48,837 bases of DNA from Rhodospirillum sp. (GTDB lineage: Bacteria; Pseudomonadota; Alphaproteobacteria; Dongiales; Dongiaceae). How positions within the stretch are numbered: position 1 is the first letter of the stretch; each line of letters begins with the position of its first letter. The notes under the pieces are model-generated. The model ran no database searches. It was not told where the DNA came from and saw nothing but the letters and a program-made list of their open reading frames with translations. The translations under genes were made by a program, and so were the position numbers. This document shows, piece by piece, positions 6,521 through 13,762 of the stretch. The stretch covers positions 1-48,837 of the forward strand of contig PNKY01000012.1 in assembly GCA_013822765.1 (NCBI GenBank). The letters run 5' to 3'.

Positions 6521-7717
6521 TCAGTCACGATCGGCCGCTTCGTCTCTGAAGGCCTGCGCCGCTTCGCGCAGTGAATCGCCCGAGGGCGTCGGATCGGCGG
6601 CGACGTCGGGCGGCGGCGCATCCGCCCTCGCCGGCGCCCAGCGCAACAGCTGCTCCGATAGCTGCCGCAGGGTGGCGCGGTTGGCCTGCAGCATGTCCTC
6701 GGCCAGCAGCTTCAGCACGCGGATGTTGGTGTTGCTGGCGTCGTCCATGTCGTCGTTGCCGACATCGAGCCGCGCCTGGAACCGGTAATATTGCCGCATG
6801 CCGTCCGGCGTCGACGGCAGCAACTGCTGCAGTTGGAAGTCCACCGCGTCGCAGATGCCGTCGCACATCAGCGCGAAGGTCGGCTGGGCCCAGCGCGCCG
6901 CGCCCCAATCCTTCACCTCGTCGTACGGCAGGCGGCGCGTCAGTTCGCCGGTGCCGAGCGAGACCATGATGATCGACTCATGATCCGGGAAGCGGTGCAG
7001 CACCTCGGTATAGGCGCACATGCCGGGGTTGTAGGCGAACAGCGCGCCGTCGACCAAGGCGTAGTAGTCGTTCGGCCCGTCGATGGCGATGCGCGCCGGC
7101 TCGAAGTAGGTGGGCGCGGCGGTGGCGGCGCGGATCACCTGTTTCATCGGGTAGTCGTAATACTGCTTGGTGCGCGCCTTGCTGGTCTTGAAGAAGAACG
7201 GGAAACGCCGCTCGATCTCGTACGCCGGCACCACCACGTCGCACAGCGCGTCCTTCAGCCGGCAGTCGCCGAAGTAGCCTTCCAGCACGCTTTCGAGGCC
7301 GGCGCTCGGATACTTGCCGTCGGTCAGGTTCCCGACCGCGCGGATCTTGTGCCAGACCGAGCGCGAGAACACGCGCTTGCCCTCCTCGGCATAGAGCCGG
7401 ATGACGTCGCGCGCGGTGTGGCGCGGCCGCCCGCCTTCGCCGGGACAGGCCAGCGCCAGCGCGATCAGGCCGCCGGTCGATGTGCCCACGATCATGTCGA
7501 ACAGGTCGATGATCGGCCGGTTGGTGCGGCGCTCCAGGTCCGCCAGCACGATCGCAGGCAGGATGCCGCGGATGCCGCCGCCGTCGATCGCCAGCACGCG
7601 GAACGGCCGCCGGCGCGGCGGCACGACGCCGTCAAGGCCCGCGCCCGCATCCGCGATCGCGCTGGCCTTCCTGCCGAACAGCATGCGGCGCGCGAGGGAA
7701 AGCGGTGCCGACGCCAT
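6521..7717 (-). CDS. Patatin-like phospholipase
   Basis: A 398-residue patatin-fold hydrolase. Residues 38-60 carry FRVLAIDGGGIRGILPA (oxyanion loop DGGGIRG), followed by GTSTGG with the nucleophile Ser, and VDGALFAYNPG supplying the catalytic Asp (DGA). This Ser-Asp dyad is complete, so lipid acyl-hydrolase activity is likely. The C-terminal 80 residues are mostly helical and rich in Arg and Ala. The ATG at 7717 follows GGAG at good spacing; a TTG 14 codons earlier is less likely. Its partner in the operon is the enoyl-CoA hydratase gene three bases downstream. Confidence 0.88.
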   Translation of the reverse strand: MASAPLSLARRMLFGRKASAIADAGAGLDGVVPPRRRPFRVLAIDGGGIRGILPAIVLADLERRTNRPIIDLFDMIVGTSTGGLIALALACPGEGGRPRHTARDVIRLYAEEGKRVFSRSVWHKIRAVGNLTDGKYPSAGLESVLEGYFGDCRLKDALCDVVVPAYEIERRFPFFFKTSKARTKQYYDYPMKQVIRAATAAPTYFEPARIAIDGPNDYYALVDGALFAYNPGMCAYTEVLHRFPDHESIIMVSLGTGELTRRLPYDEVKDWGAARWAQPTFALMCDGICDAVDFQLQQLLPSTPDGMRQYYRFQARLDVGNDDMDDASNTNIRVLKLLAEDMLQANRATLRQLSEQLLRWAPARADAPPPDVAADPTPSGDSLREAAQAFRDEAADRD

Positions 7718-7841
7718 TGAACTCCGACCCCTGGTTAACCCGGTCCATTCTAGCGGCAAGCCGCCAGGGATAGGTTAACAATTGCATGAACGCCAGTTGA
7801 ACCGCTAGAACCATCCCACCTCGTTCGGAGACAGATTCATC

Positions 7842-8528
7842 ATGACCACACCGGGTACCGCCGGCCCTTCCGGCCCTACCGTTGCGCGCGTCCTGCTGGA
7901 GATCGGCGCCGTGCTGATGCGGCCCAAGGACCCCTTCATCCTGACCTCCGGCCGCGCCAGCCCGGTCTATGTCGACTGCCGCAAGGTCATCGGCTTTCCG
8001 CGTGCGCGCTATCTCATCACGCAATTCGCGATCGATGCGATCTGGCGCGAGATCGGCGTCGAAAGCCTGGACGTGATCGCGGGCGGCGAGACCGCGGGCA
8101 TCCCCTATGCCGCCTGGATCGCCGACAAGCTCGGCCTGCCGATGGCCTATATCCGCAAGAAGCCAAAGGGCTTCGGCCGCAACGCACAGATCGAAGGCGT
8201 GCTGCCCGAGGGCGCCCGCACGCTGCTGGTGGAAGACTTGGCGACCGACGGCGGCAGCAAGCTCAACTTCGTCAACGCCATACGGAACGCCGGCGGCAAG
8301 GTCAGCCATGCGCTGGTGGTGTTCCACTACGGCATCTTCCCGCAGGCGCTGGACGACCTGAAGGCTGAAGGCGTCAACCTGATCGGCCTCGCCACCTGGT
8401 GGGACGTGCTGCAGGCCGCCGGCGACCTCGGCCATCTCAGCGCCGAGGAAGCGAAGGACGTGCGCTCGTTCCTGGAGAACCCGGAAGCCTGGTCGGCCGC
8501 GCACGGCGGCAAGACCGGCAAGGACTAA
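7842..8528 (+). CDS. pyrE: Orotate phosphoribosyltransferase
   Basis: A 228-residue enzyme of pyrimidine synthesis, converting orotate and PRPP to orotidine 5'-phosphate. Residues 128-139 hold the PRPP motif (LLVEDLATDGGS). The flexible loop is RKKPKGFGRNAQIEG (105-119), and FILTSGRASPVYVDCRK is the family's N-terminal signature. The length matches the alphaproteobacterial form. A GGAGA ribosome-binding site precedes the ATG. The aminotransferase gene follows after 16 bases. Confidence 0.96.
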   Translation: MTTPGTAGPSGPTVARVLLEIGAVLMRPKDPFILTSGRASPVYVDCRKVIGFPRARYLITQFAIDAIWREIGVESLDVIAGGETAGIPYAAWIADKLGLPMAYIRKKPKGFGRNAQIEGVLPEGARTLLVEDLATDGGSKLNFVNAIRNAGGKVSHALVVFHYGIFPQALDDLKAEGVNLIGLATWWDVLQAAGDLGHLSAEEAKDVRSFLENPEAWSAAHGGKTGKD

Positions 8529-8544
8529 GGGCCGGCACGCCATC

Positions 8545-9690
8545 ATGAAAATCAAGCCGTTCGGCGTCGAGATCTGGATGAACCAGTATGAGACGCAGTG
8601 CGCCTACAATCTCGCCGAAACCTGCGTCGAATCGCTGACGGTCGCGCAGCTGCTGGACTTCGCCGGCAAGCGCGGCGCCATCCTCGACGAGCTGCTGCCG
8701 CTGAAGCTGACCTACGGCGCGATCGAGGGCAGCGATCGCCTGCGCGGCAATATCGCCTCTTTGTATACGCGGCAGAAGCCGGAGAACGTGACCATCACGC
8801 ACGGCGCGATCGGCGCCAACGCGCTGGTCTATGCGACCCTGGTCGAGCCCGGCGACCGCGTCATCTCGGTGCTGCCGACCTATCAGCAGCACTATTCCAT
8901 TCCCGAGAGCCTCGGCGCGGACGTGCAGATCCACAAGCTGCGCGAGGAGAACGCCTTCCTGCCCGACTTCGATGAGATCGAGCGCCTGATCACGCCCAAC
9001 ACCAAGCTGATCGCCGTCACCAACCCGAACAATCCGACGGGTTCGGTGATGGACCGCGCGATGATGCAGCGCGTCGCCGACCTTGCCGCGCGCTCCGGCG
9101 CCTATGTGCTGTGCGACGAGGTCTATCGCGGCGTCGACCAGGCGGGCGACGCGCTGCCCGTGTCGATGGTCGACCTCTATGAGCGCGGCATCAGTACCGG
9201 CAGCATGTCCAAGGCCTTCTCGCTCGCCGGCCTGCGGCTGGGCTGGATCGCCGGGCCTAGGGACCTGATCCATGCGGTGTCGATCCACCGCGACTACAAC
9301 ACCATCAGCGTCGGCATGCTGGACGACCATTTCGCCTCGATCGCCCTGGAGCATCGCGACGCGATCCTCGCTCGCAACCGCGGCATCGTGCGCGAGAATC
9401 TCGCGATCCTCGACCGCTGGGTGGCCGAGGAGCCGGCGATCTCCTACGTCAAGCCGAAGGGCGGCACGGTCGCGCTGCTGAAATACGATTTCGATATGCC
9501 GTCGCGCGACTTCTGCGTCCGCCTGCTGGAGGCCGAGGGCGTCATGTTCACCCCCGGCAGCGCCCTCGACATGGAGGGCTACGTGCGCATCGGCTACGCC
9601 AACAACCGCACGGTCCTGGAACAAGGGCTCCCGCGGGTGTCGCGCTTCCTGCGAACGCTGAACAGCACGGCCGCGCGGGCGAAGAGTTGA
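8545..9690 (+). CDS. Class I/II PLP-dependent aminotransferase
   Basis: A 381-residue fold-type I aminotransferase. TNPNNPTGS (159-167) is the substrate/PLP Asn loop, LCDEVYRG carries the pyridine-binding Asp, and SMSKAFSLAGLRLGW (220-234) contains the Schiff-base Lys at 223. The C-terminal Arg expected for carboxylate binding is in YVRIGYAN. The first 30 residues (GVEIWMNQYETQCAYNLAETC) are unusual and recall a small bacterial subgroup. The amino donor is not predictable. It follows pyrE by 16 bases but need not share its pathway. Confidence 0.88.
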   Translation: MKIKPFGVEIWMNQYETQCAYNLAETCVESLTVAQLLDFAGKRGAILDELLPLKLTYGAIEGSDRLRGNIASLYTRQKPENVTITHGAIGANALVYATLVEPGDRVISVLPTYQQHYSIPESLGADVQIHKLREENAFLPDFDEIERLITPNTKLIAVTNPNNPTGSVMDRAMMQRVADLAARSGAYVLCDEVYRGVDQAGDALPVSMVDLYERGISTGSMSKAFSLAGLRLGWIAGPRDLIHAVSIHRDYNTISVGMLDDHFASIALEHRDAILARNRGIVRENLAILDRWVAEEPAISYVKPKGGTVALLKYDFDMPSRDFCVRLLEAEGVMFTPGSALDMEGYVRIGYANNRTVLEQGLPRVSRFLRTLNSTAARAKS

Positions 9691-9728
9691 TCACCGTGAT
9701 CAGCGACACTCGCCGCATGCCCCTACTC

Positions 9729-9830
9729 CGTCATCCCAAGGCTTGGCCTTGGGATCCACGAGTTTGTTTGCGGCCATGCGGTCTCCCCCATCGAAACTCG
9801 TGGATGGTCGTGCCAAGCACGACCATGACG
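9729..9830. repeat. Three-armed palindromic repeat, family 1, copy A
   Basis: CGTCAT (9729-9734) pairs with ATGACG (9825-9830) at the ends. Inside are ATCCCAAGG/CCTTGGGAT (9733-9755), a perfect 12-bp stem ATCCACGAGTTT (9754-9765) with AAACTCGTGGAT (9794-9805), and ATGGTCGTGC/GCACGACCAT (9804-9826). The transcript or single strand can fold as a cloverleaf. The outer and right-hand parts match copies at 11111, 41691 and 41811. Confidence 0.8.
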
Positions 9831-9849
9831 AATGAGTAGAGACCAACAC

Positions 9850-11079
9850 ATGACAACCCTCGACACCGCCTACGTCCGCGAACAGTTCCCGCCCCTCAAG
9901 GACGGCTGGGTGTTCGTGGAGAATGCCGGCGGCACCTATGTGCCGCGCCAGGTGATCGACCGCACCCGGGACTACATGACCGAGACACAGGTGCAGCCGA
10001 ACTGGAACTTCGCGTCCTCGGTCCGCGCCACCGACCGCATCGCGGCGGGCAAGCACCTGATGGCGGAGTTCATCAACGCCGAGCATGACGAGATCGTGCT
10101 CGGCCCCTCCACCACCATGCACGTCTACCTGATGGCGCAGGCGCTGCGGCACCAGTTCAAGCCGGGCGACGAGATCATCGTGACCGAGCAGGACCACGAG
10201 GCCAATGTCGGCGCCTGGCGCCGGCTGGAGGAGTTCGGCCTGGTGATCCGCGAATGGCAGGTGGATCGCGAGACCGGCGCCCTGCGCTATGAGCAGTTGG
10301 ACCAGTTGTTGTCGCCGCGCACCAGGCTGGTCGCTTTCACCCATTGCTCCAACGTCGCCTCGATCGTGCACGACGTGCCGGCGCTGGCGAACAAGATCCA
10401 CGCCGTCGGCGCGCTCACCTTCGTCGACGGGACAGCGTTCGCGCCGCACTTCCCGGTCGACGTCAAGGCGCTGGACTGCGACTTCTACGTCTTCAGCCTC
10501 TACAAGGTGTGCGGCCCGCACCAGGCGGTGCTCTATGGCAAGCGCGCGCTGCTGCAGCAGGCGCGCAACCTCAATCACCACTTCATCCCCGACGACAACG
10601 TCGCCTACAAGTTCCTGCCGGGCGGCCCGTCCCATGAGTTCGCCGCCGGCTGCGTCGGTATGGGCGAGTATTTCGACGACCTGCACGCACACCACAAGTT
10701 GGAGCCGGCAAACTCGTTCCATGCCAGGCTGGCGCGCACCTATCGCCTGATCGCGGCGCACGAAGCGCGGCTGGCGGAGAAGATCGAGGACTTCTTGAAG
10801 GCGCGCAACGCGCGCATCGTTGGCCGGCGTCCGAGCAGCGACGGCCGCCTCGCCCCGGTCATCGCCTTCCACGTTCCCGGGCGCAAGTCCGCCGACATCG
10901 TCGCGAAACTCAACGAGCACCGGATCGCCATCGGCCACAGCGACTACTGGGCGGCACGTCTGATCAAGGCGCTGGGCCTGAGCGCGGAAGACGGCGTAGT
11001 GCGCATCGGCCTCGCGCACTACAACGACGACAACGACGTTGAGCAGCTGCTGACAGCCTTGGATCGGGCTTTGGGGTAG
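9850..11079 (+). CDS. Class V aminotransferase / cysteine desulfurase-like protein
   Basis: A 409-residue PLP enzyme of the NifS/SufS fold. VFVENAGGTYVPRQV matches the family's N terminus (usually Y-L-D-x-A-A). EQDHEANVGAWRRL is the PLP-stacking segment, FVDGTAF (191-197) carries the cofactor Asp, and DFYVFSLYKVCGPHQ (211-225) has the Schiff-base Lys at 219. No Cys-containing catalytic loop of a true desulfurase is evident, so the reaction could be a lyase or an aminotransfer. The ATG at 9850 has GAGA upstream; the ATG at 9832 lies at the repeat boundary and is less likely. Confidence 0.85.
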   Translation: MTTLDTAYVREQFPPLKDGWVFVENAGGTYVPRQVIDRTRDYMTETQVQPNWNFASSVRATDRIAAGKHLMAEFINAEHDEIVLGPSTTMHVYLMAQALRHQFKPGDEIIVTEQDHEANVGAWRRLEEFGLVIREWQVDRETGALRYEQLDQLLSPRTRLVAFTHCSNVASIVHDVPALANKIHAVGALTFVDGTAFAPHFPVDVKALDCDFYVFSLYKVCGPHQAVLYGKRALLQQARNLNHHFIPDDNVAYKFLPGGPSHEFAAGCVGMGEYFDDLHAHHKLEPANSFHARLARTYRLIAAHEARLAEKIEDFLKARNARIVGRRPSSDGRLAPVIAFHVPGRKSADIVAKLNEHRIAIGHSDYWAARLIKALGLSAEDGVVRIGLAHYNDDNDVEQLLTALDRALG

Positions 11080-11110
11080 TTGTGGACTTGGCGCACGTCC
11101 ACGCTCCAAC

Positions 11111-11194
11111 CGTCACCCCGGCCTTGAGCCGGGGTCCATTCCTCAGGTGCAGGTGCGGCAGATAGATGGATCCCGGCTCAAGGCCGGGATGACG
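11111..11194. repeat. Palindromic repeat, family 1, copy B
   Basis: CGTCACCCCGGCCTTGAGCC at the left and GGCTCAAGGCCGGGATGACG at the right are inverted copies, each also able to fold on itself (CCCCGGCcttgaGCCGGGG). The middle, about 30 bases, is unrelated to that of other copies. Flanks CTCCAAC and GGGAGAGT are shared with the copy at 41691. Confidence 0.85.
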
Positions 11195-11236
11195 GGAGAG
11201 TAGATTGATCGGTTCGTGCGAAGGCTGCTGCTATCC

Positions 11237-12136
11237 ATGACCAACGCAACCGCCCCCTTGTCCACCGCCGCCTCCGATCGCAGCGTCGCCATAGGCATTG
11301 CGCTGGTGCTGAGCTCCGCGGTGGCCTGGAGCACCGCCGGGTTCTTCGCGCGCATGGTGCCGGTCGACATCTGGATCGTGGTGTTCTGGCGCGGCATCTT
11401 CGGCGGGCTCTCCATCGCCATGCTGGCAATGATCGAGCGGCGGCGCTTCGGCTTCGACTTCAAGCGCGCCTTCAGCCTGGGCGGCATCGCCCTCATCTTG
11501 ATCTCCGCCACCGGCAAGATCGCCTTCCTCTACGCGCTGCAGAACACCACGGTCGCCAACGTGACCGTGCTCTACGCCACCCTGCCCTTCATGACCGCGA
11601 TCCTGGCTTGGCTGTGGTTCCGCGAGAAGGCGGCGCGGCGCACCCTGATCGGCAGCCTGGTGGCCGGGGTCGGTGTGCTGATCACGGTCGCCGGCTCCAC
11701 CGGATTGGGCGGCGGGCACATCCTCGGCGACCTTGCCGCCTTGTTCATGACTCTCACCATGGCGCTGATGACCGTCATCATGCGCCGGCATCGCGATGTG
11801 CCGATGCTGGAAGCGGCGGCGTTGTCCGGCTTTGTCGCAGCGACCATCGCCTTCCCCATGGCCGAGCCCTTCTCCATCGCCACCACCGACATCCTGTGGC
11901 TCGCGCTGTTCGGCCTGGTGACGCAAGGCGGAGGCCTCGGGATCTACACCATGGGCGCGCGCCGCCTGCCGTCGGCCCAGGCCGCCCTGCTCAGCGCCAG
12001 CGAGGTGCCGATGTCGCCGCTATGGGTGTGGATCTTCTTTCAGGAGGTCCCGGTGCAGGAGACATTTATCGGCGGCGGCCTGGTGCTGGCCGCCATCCTA
12101 TGGAACATCGCCGCCGAACTACGCAAACGACCCTAG
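11237..12136 (+). CDS. EamA/DMT-family transporter
   Basis: A 299-residue inner-membrane protein with ten hydrophobic helices in two EamA repeats. The first runs from about residue 15 (GIALVLSSAVAWSTAGFFAR) to 145; the second begins near 158 (DLAALFMTLTMALMTVIMRR). Members export amino acids or other metabolites; the substrate is not evident. The ATG at 11237 is chosen, and a GTG at 11216 would add seven residues. The stop codon lies inside the stem of the terminator at 12131. Confidence 0.88.
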   Translation: MTNATAPLSTAASDRSVAIGIALVLSSAVAWSTAGFFARMVPVDIWIVVFWRGIFGGLSIAMLAMIERRRFGFDFKRAFSLGGIALILISATGKIAFLYALQNTTVANVTVLYATLPFMTAILAWLWFREKAARRTLIGSLVAGVGVLITVAGSTGLGGGHILGDLAALFMTLTMALMTVIMRRHRDVPMLEAAALSGFVAATIAFPMAEPFSIATTDILWLALFGLVTQGGGLGIYTMGARRLPSAQAALLSASEVPMSPLWVWIFFQEVPVQETFIGGGLVLAAILWNIAAELRKRP

Positions 12137-12155
12137 CGAGGCAATCTCGCTAGGG
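12131..12155. terminator. Hairpin terminator overlapping the EamA stop codon
   Basis: CCCTAGCGAG and CTCGCTAGGG form a perfect 10-bp stem around GCAAT, followed by TCGTCTT. The TAG stop is within the left arm. It sits between convergent genes and may work in both directions. Confidence 0.7.
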
Positions 12156-12210
12156 TCGTCTTGCTCCAGCGATCATCGGCGCTTGCGCCATCCGCTATGG
12201 CTGCGAAGCG

Positions 12211-12312
12211 CTATTTCTTCTTCGCGGCTTTCTTCTTCGCGCCGGTCTTTTTCCGTGGACGACGTTTCGGCGCCGCCTTGGTTTTGGTTTTCTTCTTAGC
12301 TCGTATCCCCAT
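12211..12312 (-). CDS. 33-residue lysine-rich histone H1-like peptide
   Basis: A very short but convincing gene. It starts at ATG 12312, ends at TAG 12213-12211, and has a near-perfect GGAGGTGAAG ribosome-binding site directly ahead. The peptide has 14 Lys and 4 Arg in 33 residues, begins MGIRAKKKTKTKAAPKRRPR and ends in AKKKAAKKK, like the repeat units of histone H1-type bacterial proteins. It should bind nucleic acid by charge. It lies 155 bases downstream of, and on the same strand as, a larger protein with the same type of sequence (12468-12860). Confidence 0.7.
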   Translation of the reverse strand: MGIRAKKKTKTKAAPKRRPRKKTGAKKKAAKKK

Positions 12313-12437
12313 CTTCACCTCCACCAGTTGCACGCTCTATGAACCGATTCGGGACTGCGACTCATGGTCCATGGCAAATCCGACACGATCAGCCTAGCCG
12401 CGCGACGCGAGCAGCTGCGTGCGTCCGCCGGTTAAGC

Positions 12438-12459
12438 GAACGGCCCCCTTTCGGAGGCC
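12438..12459 (-). terminator. Hairpin after the histone H1-like gene
   Basis: On the minus strand ACGGCCTCC and GGGGGCCGT form a 9-bp stem (one G-T pair) around GAAA. There is no T-run after it, so termination may be partial. It lies nine bases beyond the stop of the 130-residue gene and ahead of the 33-residue gene. Confidence 0.5.
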
Positions 12460-12467
12460 GTCTTCGG

Positions 12468-12860
12468 TTACAGATGGTCGTTCCCGCTGCCGCCGCCCGA
12501 CAGGCCGCCGCCGAACAGCGACGACTCGGACGAGGTCGGAGTCGCGGCCGGCGCTGGAGTTGCCGGTGGAGCAGCCATCACTGGCCGCGCTACCGGTTTC
12601 GGCTTCGCTGGACGTGGAGCAGCCGCCTTGGGAGCGGCCGCCTTCTTGGACGCCTTCCTCTTGGGTGCGGATTTCTTCGCTACCTTCTTGGCCGTCTTTT
12701 TCGCCGTCTTTCTCTTGGCGGCTTTCTTCTTCACGGAGCGGCGCGCCGTCTTCTTGGCGACTTTCTTGCGCGTCATTTTCGACTTGGTCTTGGCGCGCGC
12801 CTTCCTCGATTTTGCGGCCTTCTTCTTCCCGCGCTTCTTCGATGCTTTCTTTGCAGCCAT
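12468..12860 (-). CDS. Histone H1-like (AAKK-repeat) DNA-binding protein
   Basis: A 130-residue protein. The first 90 residues are built from Lys/Ala/Arg repeats (MAAKKASKKRGKKKAAK, then KKTAKKVAKKSAPKRK), the hallmark of bacterial histone H1/Hc1-like proteins that coat or condense DNA. Residues 90-112 are a Pro/Ala linker (PATPAPAATP), and the tail is Gly/Ser rich with an acidic end (SSLFGGGLSGGGSGNDHL). The last segment is not usual for this family. The ATG at 12860 follows GGGAGGGG. A shorter relative follows downstream on the same strand. Confidence 0.82.
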   Translation of the reverse strand: MAAKKASKKRGKKKAAKSRKARAKTKSKMTRKKVAKKTARRSVKKKAAKRKTAKKTAKKVAKKSAPKRKASKKAAAPKAAAPRPAKPKPVARPVMAAPPATPAPAATPTSSESSLFGGGLSGGGSGNDHL

Positions 12861-12964
12861 TGTCTCACCCCTCCCGTTGGACCGGTGTGTCTTCGAGCGA
12901 ATCCGATTCTCAGATCGCGCGAATTGAAAACTCTTGTGCGGGTTTCGGCAAGTGTGATTCGCGA

Positions 12965-13762
12965 TTACAGCGCCGATCTCATGTCGGCGACCGACCAGCC
13001 GCCATCCACCAGCAGGTTGGTGCCGGTGATCAGCGCCGATGCCGGCGACGCCAGAAACACCACCGCCGCCGCGACATCCTTCGGATCGCCGACTCGGCCG
13101 ACCGGGATGTTGGCCAGGGTGCGGCGCTTGAAGTCCGGGTCGGACAGGGCCGGCGCGGTTCCGTCGGTATAGATGAAGGTGGGGGCGATGCTGTTGACGG
13201 TGATCCCGTGCGGCGCCCATTCGGAGGCAAGGCAGCGGGTCAAGTGGTTGATCGCCGCCTTGGTCATGCAATAGATCGCCTCGCCGTGCAGCACCACGCT
13301 GCCGGCCTGCGAGCTCATGTTGATGATCCGGCCCTTCTTGCGCTGGATCATGGCCTTGGCCACCGCCTGGGTGACGAAGAAGGTGCCCTTGAGGTTGGCA
13401 TTCAGTGTGAAATCGAAGTCCGCCTCGGTCACCTTCTCAGCCGGGTTCTCCGGCCCCACCCCGACGTTGTTGAGCAGGATGTCGATGCGGCCGAACCGGT
13501 CGAGCGCCTGGGCGACTCCGTCCCTGACCTGATCCATCCTGGTGACGTCGAGCTGCACCGGCAGCACTTTCCGCCCCATGCCCTCGATCTCGGCGGCCAA
13601 TCCACCGTCGCTGCCCTTGTCCCGGAGGCCAAGCACGATGTCGGCGCCTGCTGCCGCGCAGGCCAGCGTGCTGGCCCGCCCCAGCCCGCGTGCCGGGCCG
13701 GTGACCAGCATGACCGATCCGGTCAGGTCGAAATTCGGCTTATAGTCGCTTGCGGTGCTCAT
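12965..13762 (-). CDS. Short-chain dehydrogenase/reductase
   Basis: A 265-residue classical SDR. VTGPARGLGRA is the NAD(P)-binding glycine loop (TGxxxGxG), NNVGVGP follows strand 4, and the catalytic set is MSSQAGS with YCMTK (Tyr-x-x-x-Lys). The ending LVDGGWSV is typical. Its start overlaps the stop of the amidohydrolase gene in an ATGA arrangement, so the two are translationally coupled and probably act on one substrate route. The substrate is unknown. Confidence 0.9.
   Translation of the reverse strand: MSTASDYKPNFDLTGSVMLVTGPARGLGRASTLACAAAGADIVLGLRDKGSDGGLAAEIEGMGRKVLPVQLDVTRMDQVRDGVAQALDRFGRIDILLNNVGVGPENPAEKVTEADFDFTLNANLKGTFFVTQAVAKAMIQRKKGRIINMSSQAGSVVLHGEAIYCMTKAAINHLTRCLASEWAPHGITVNSIAPTFIYTDGTAPALSDPDFKRRTLANIPVGRVGDPKDVAAAVVFLASPASALITGTNLLVDGGWSVADMRSAL

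Noticed and set aside
6521..7717. CBASS-type effector phospholipase
   Set aside because: No cyclic-nucleotide synthase or accessory gene is adjacent, and the partner is an enoyl-CoA hydratase; it reads as an ordinary patatin.
12628..12927. Phe/Ala-rich plus-strand frame
   Set aside because: It is the complement of the Lys/Ala-rich histone H1-like gene, where Lys codons become Phe/Leu codons.
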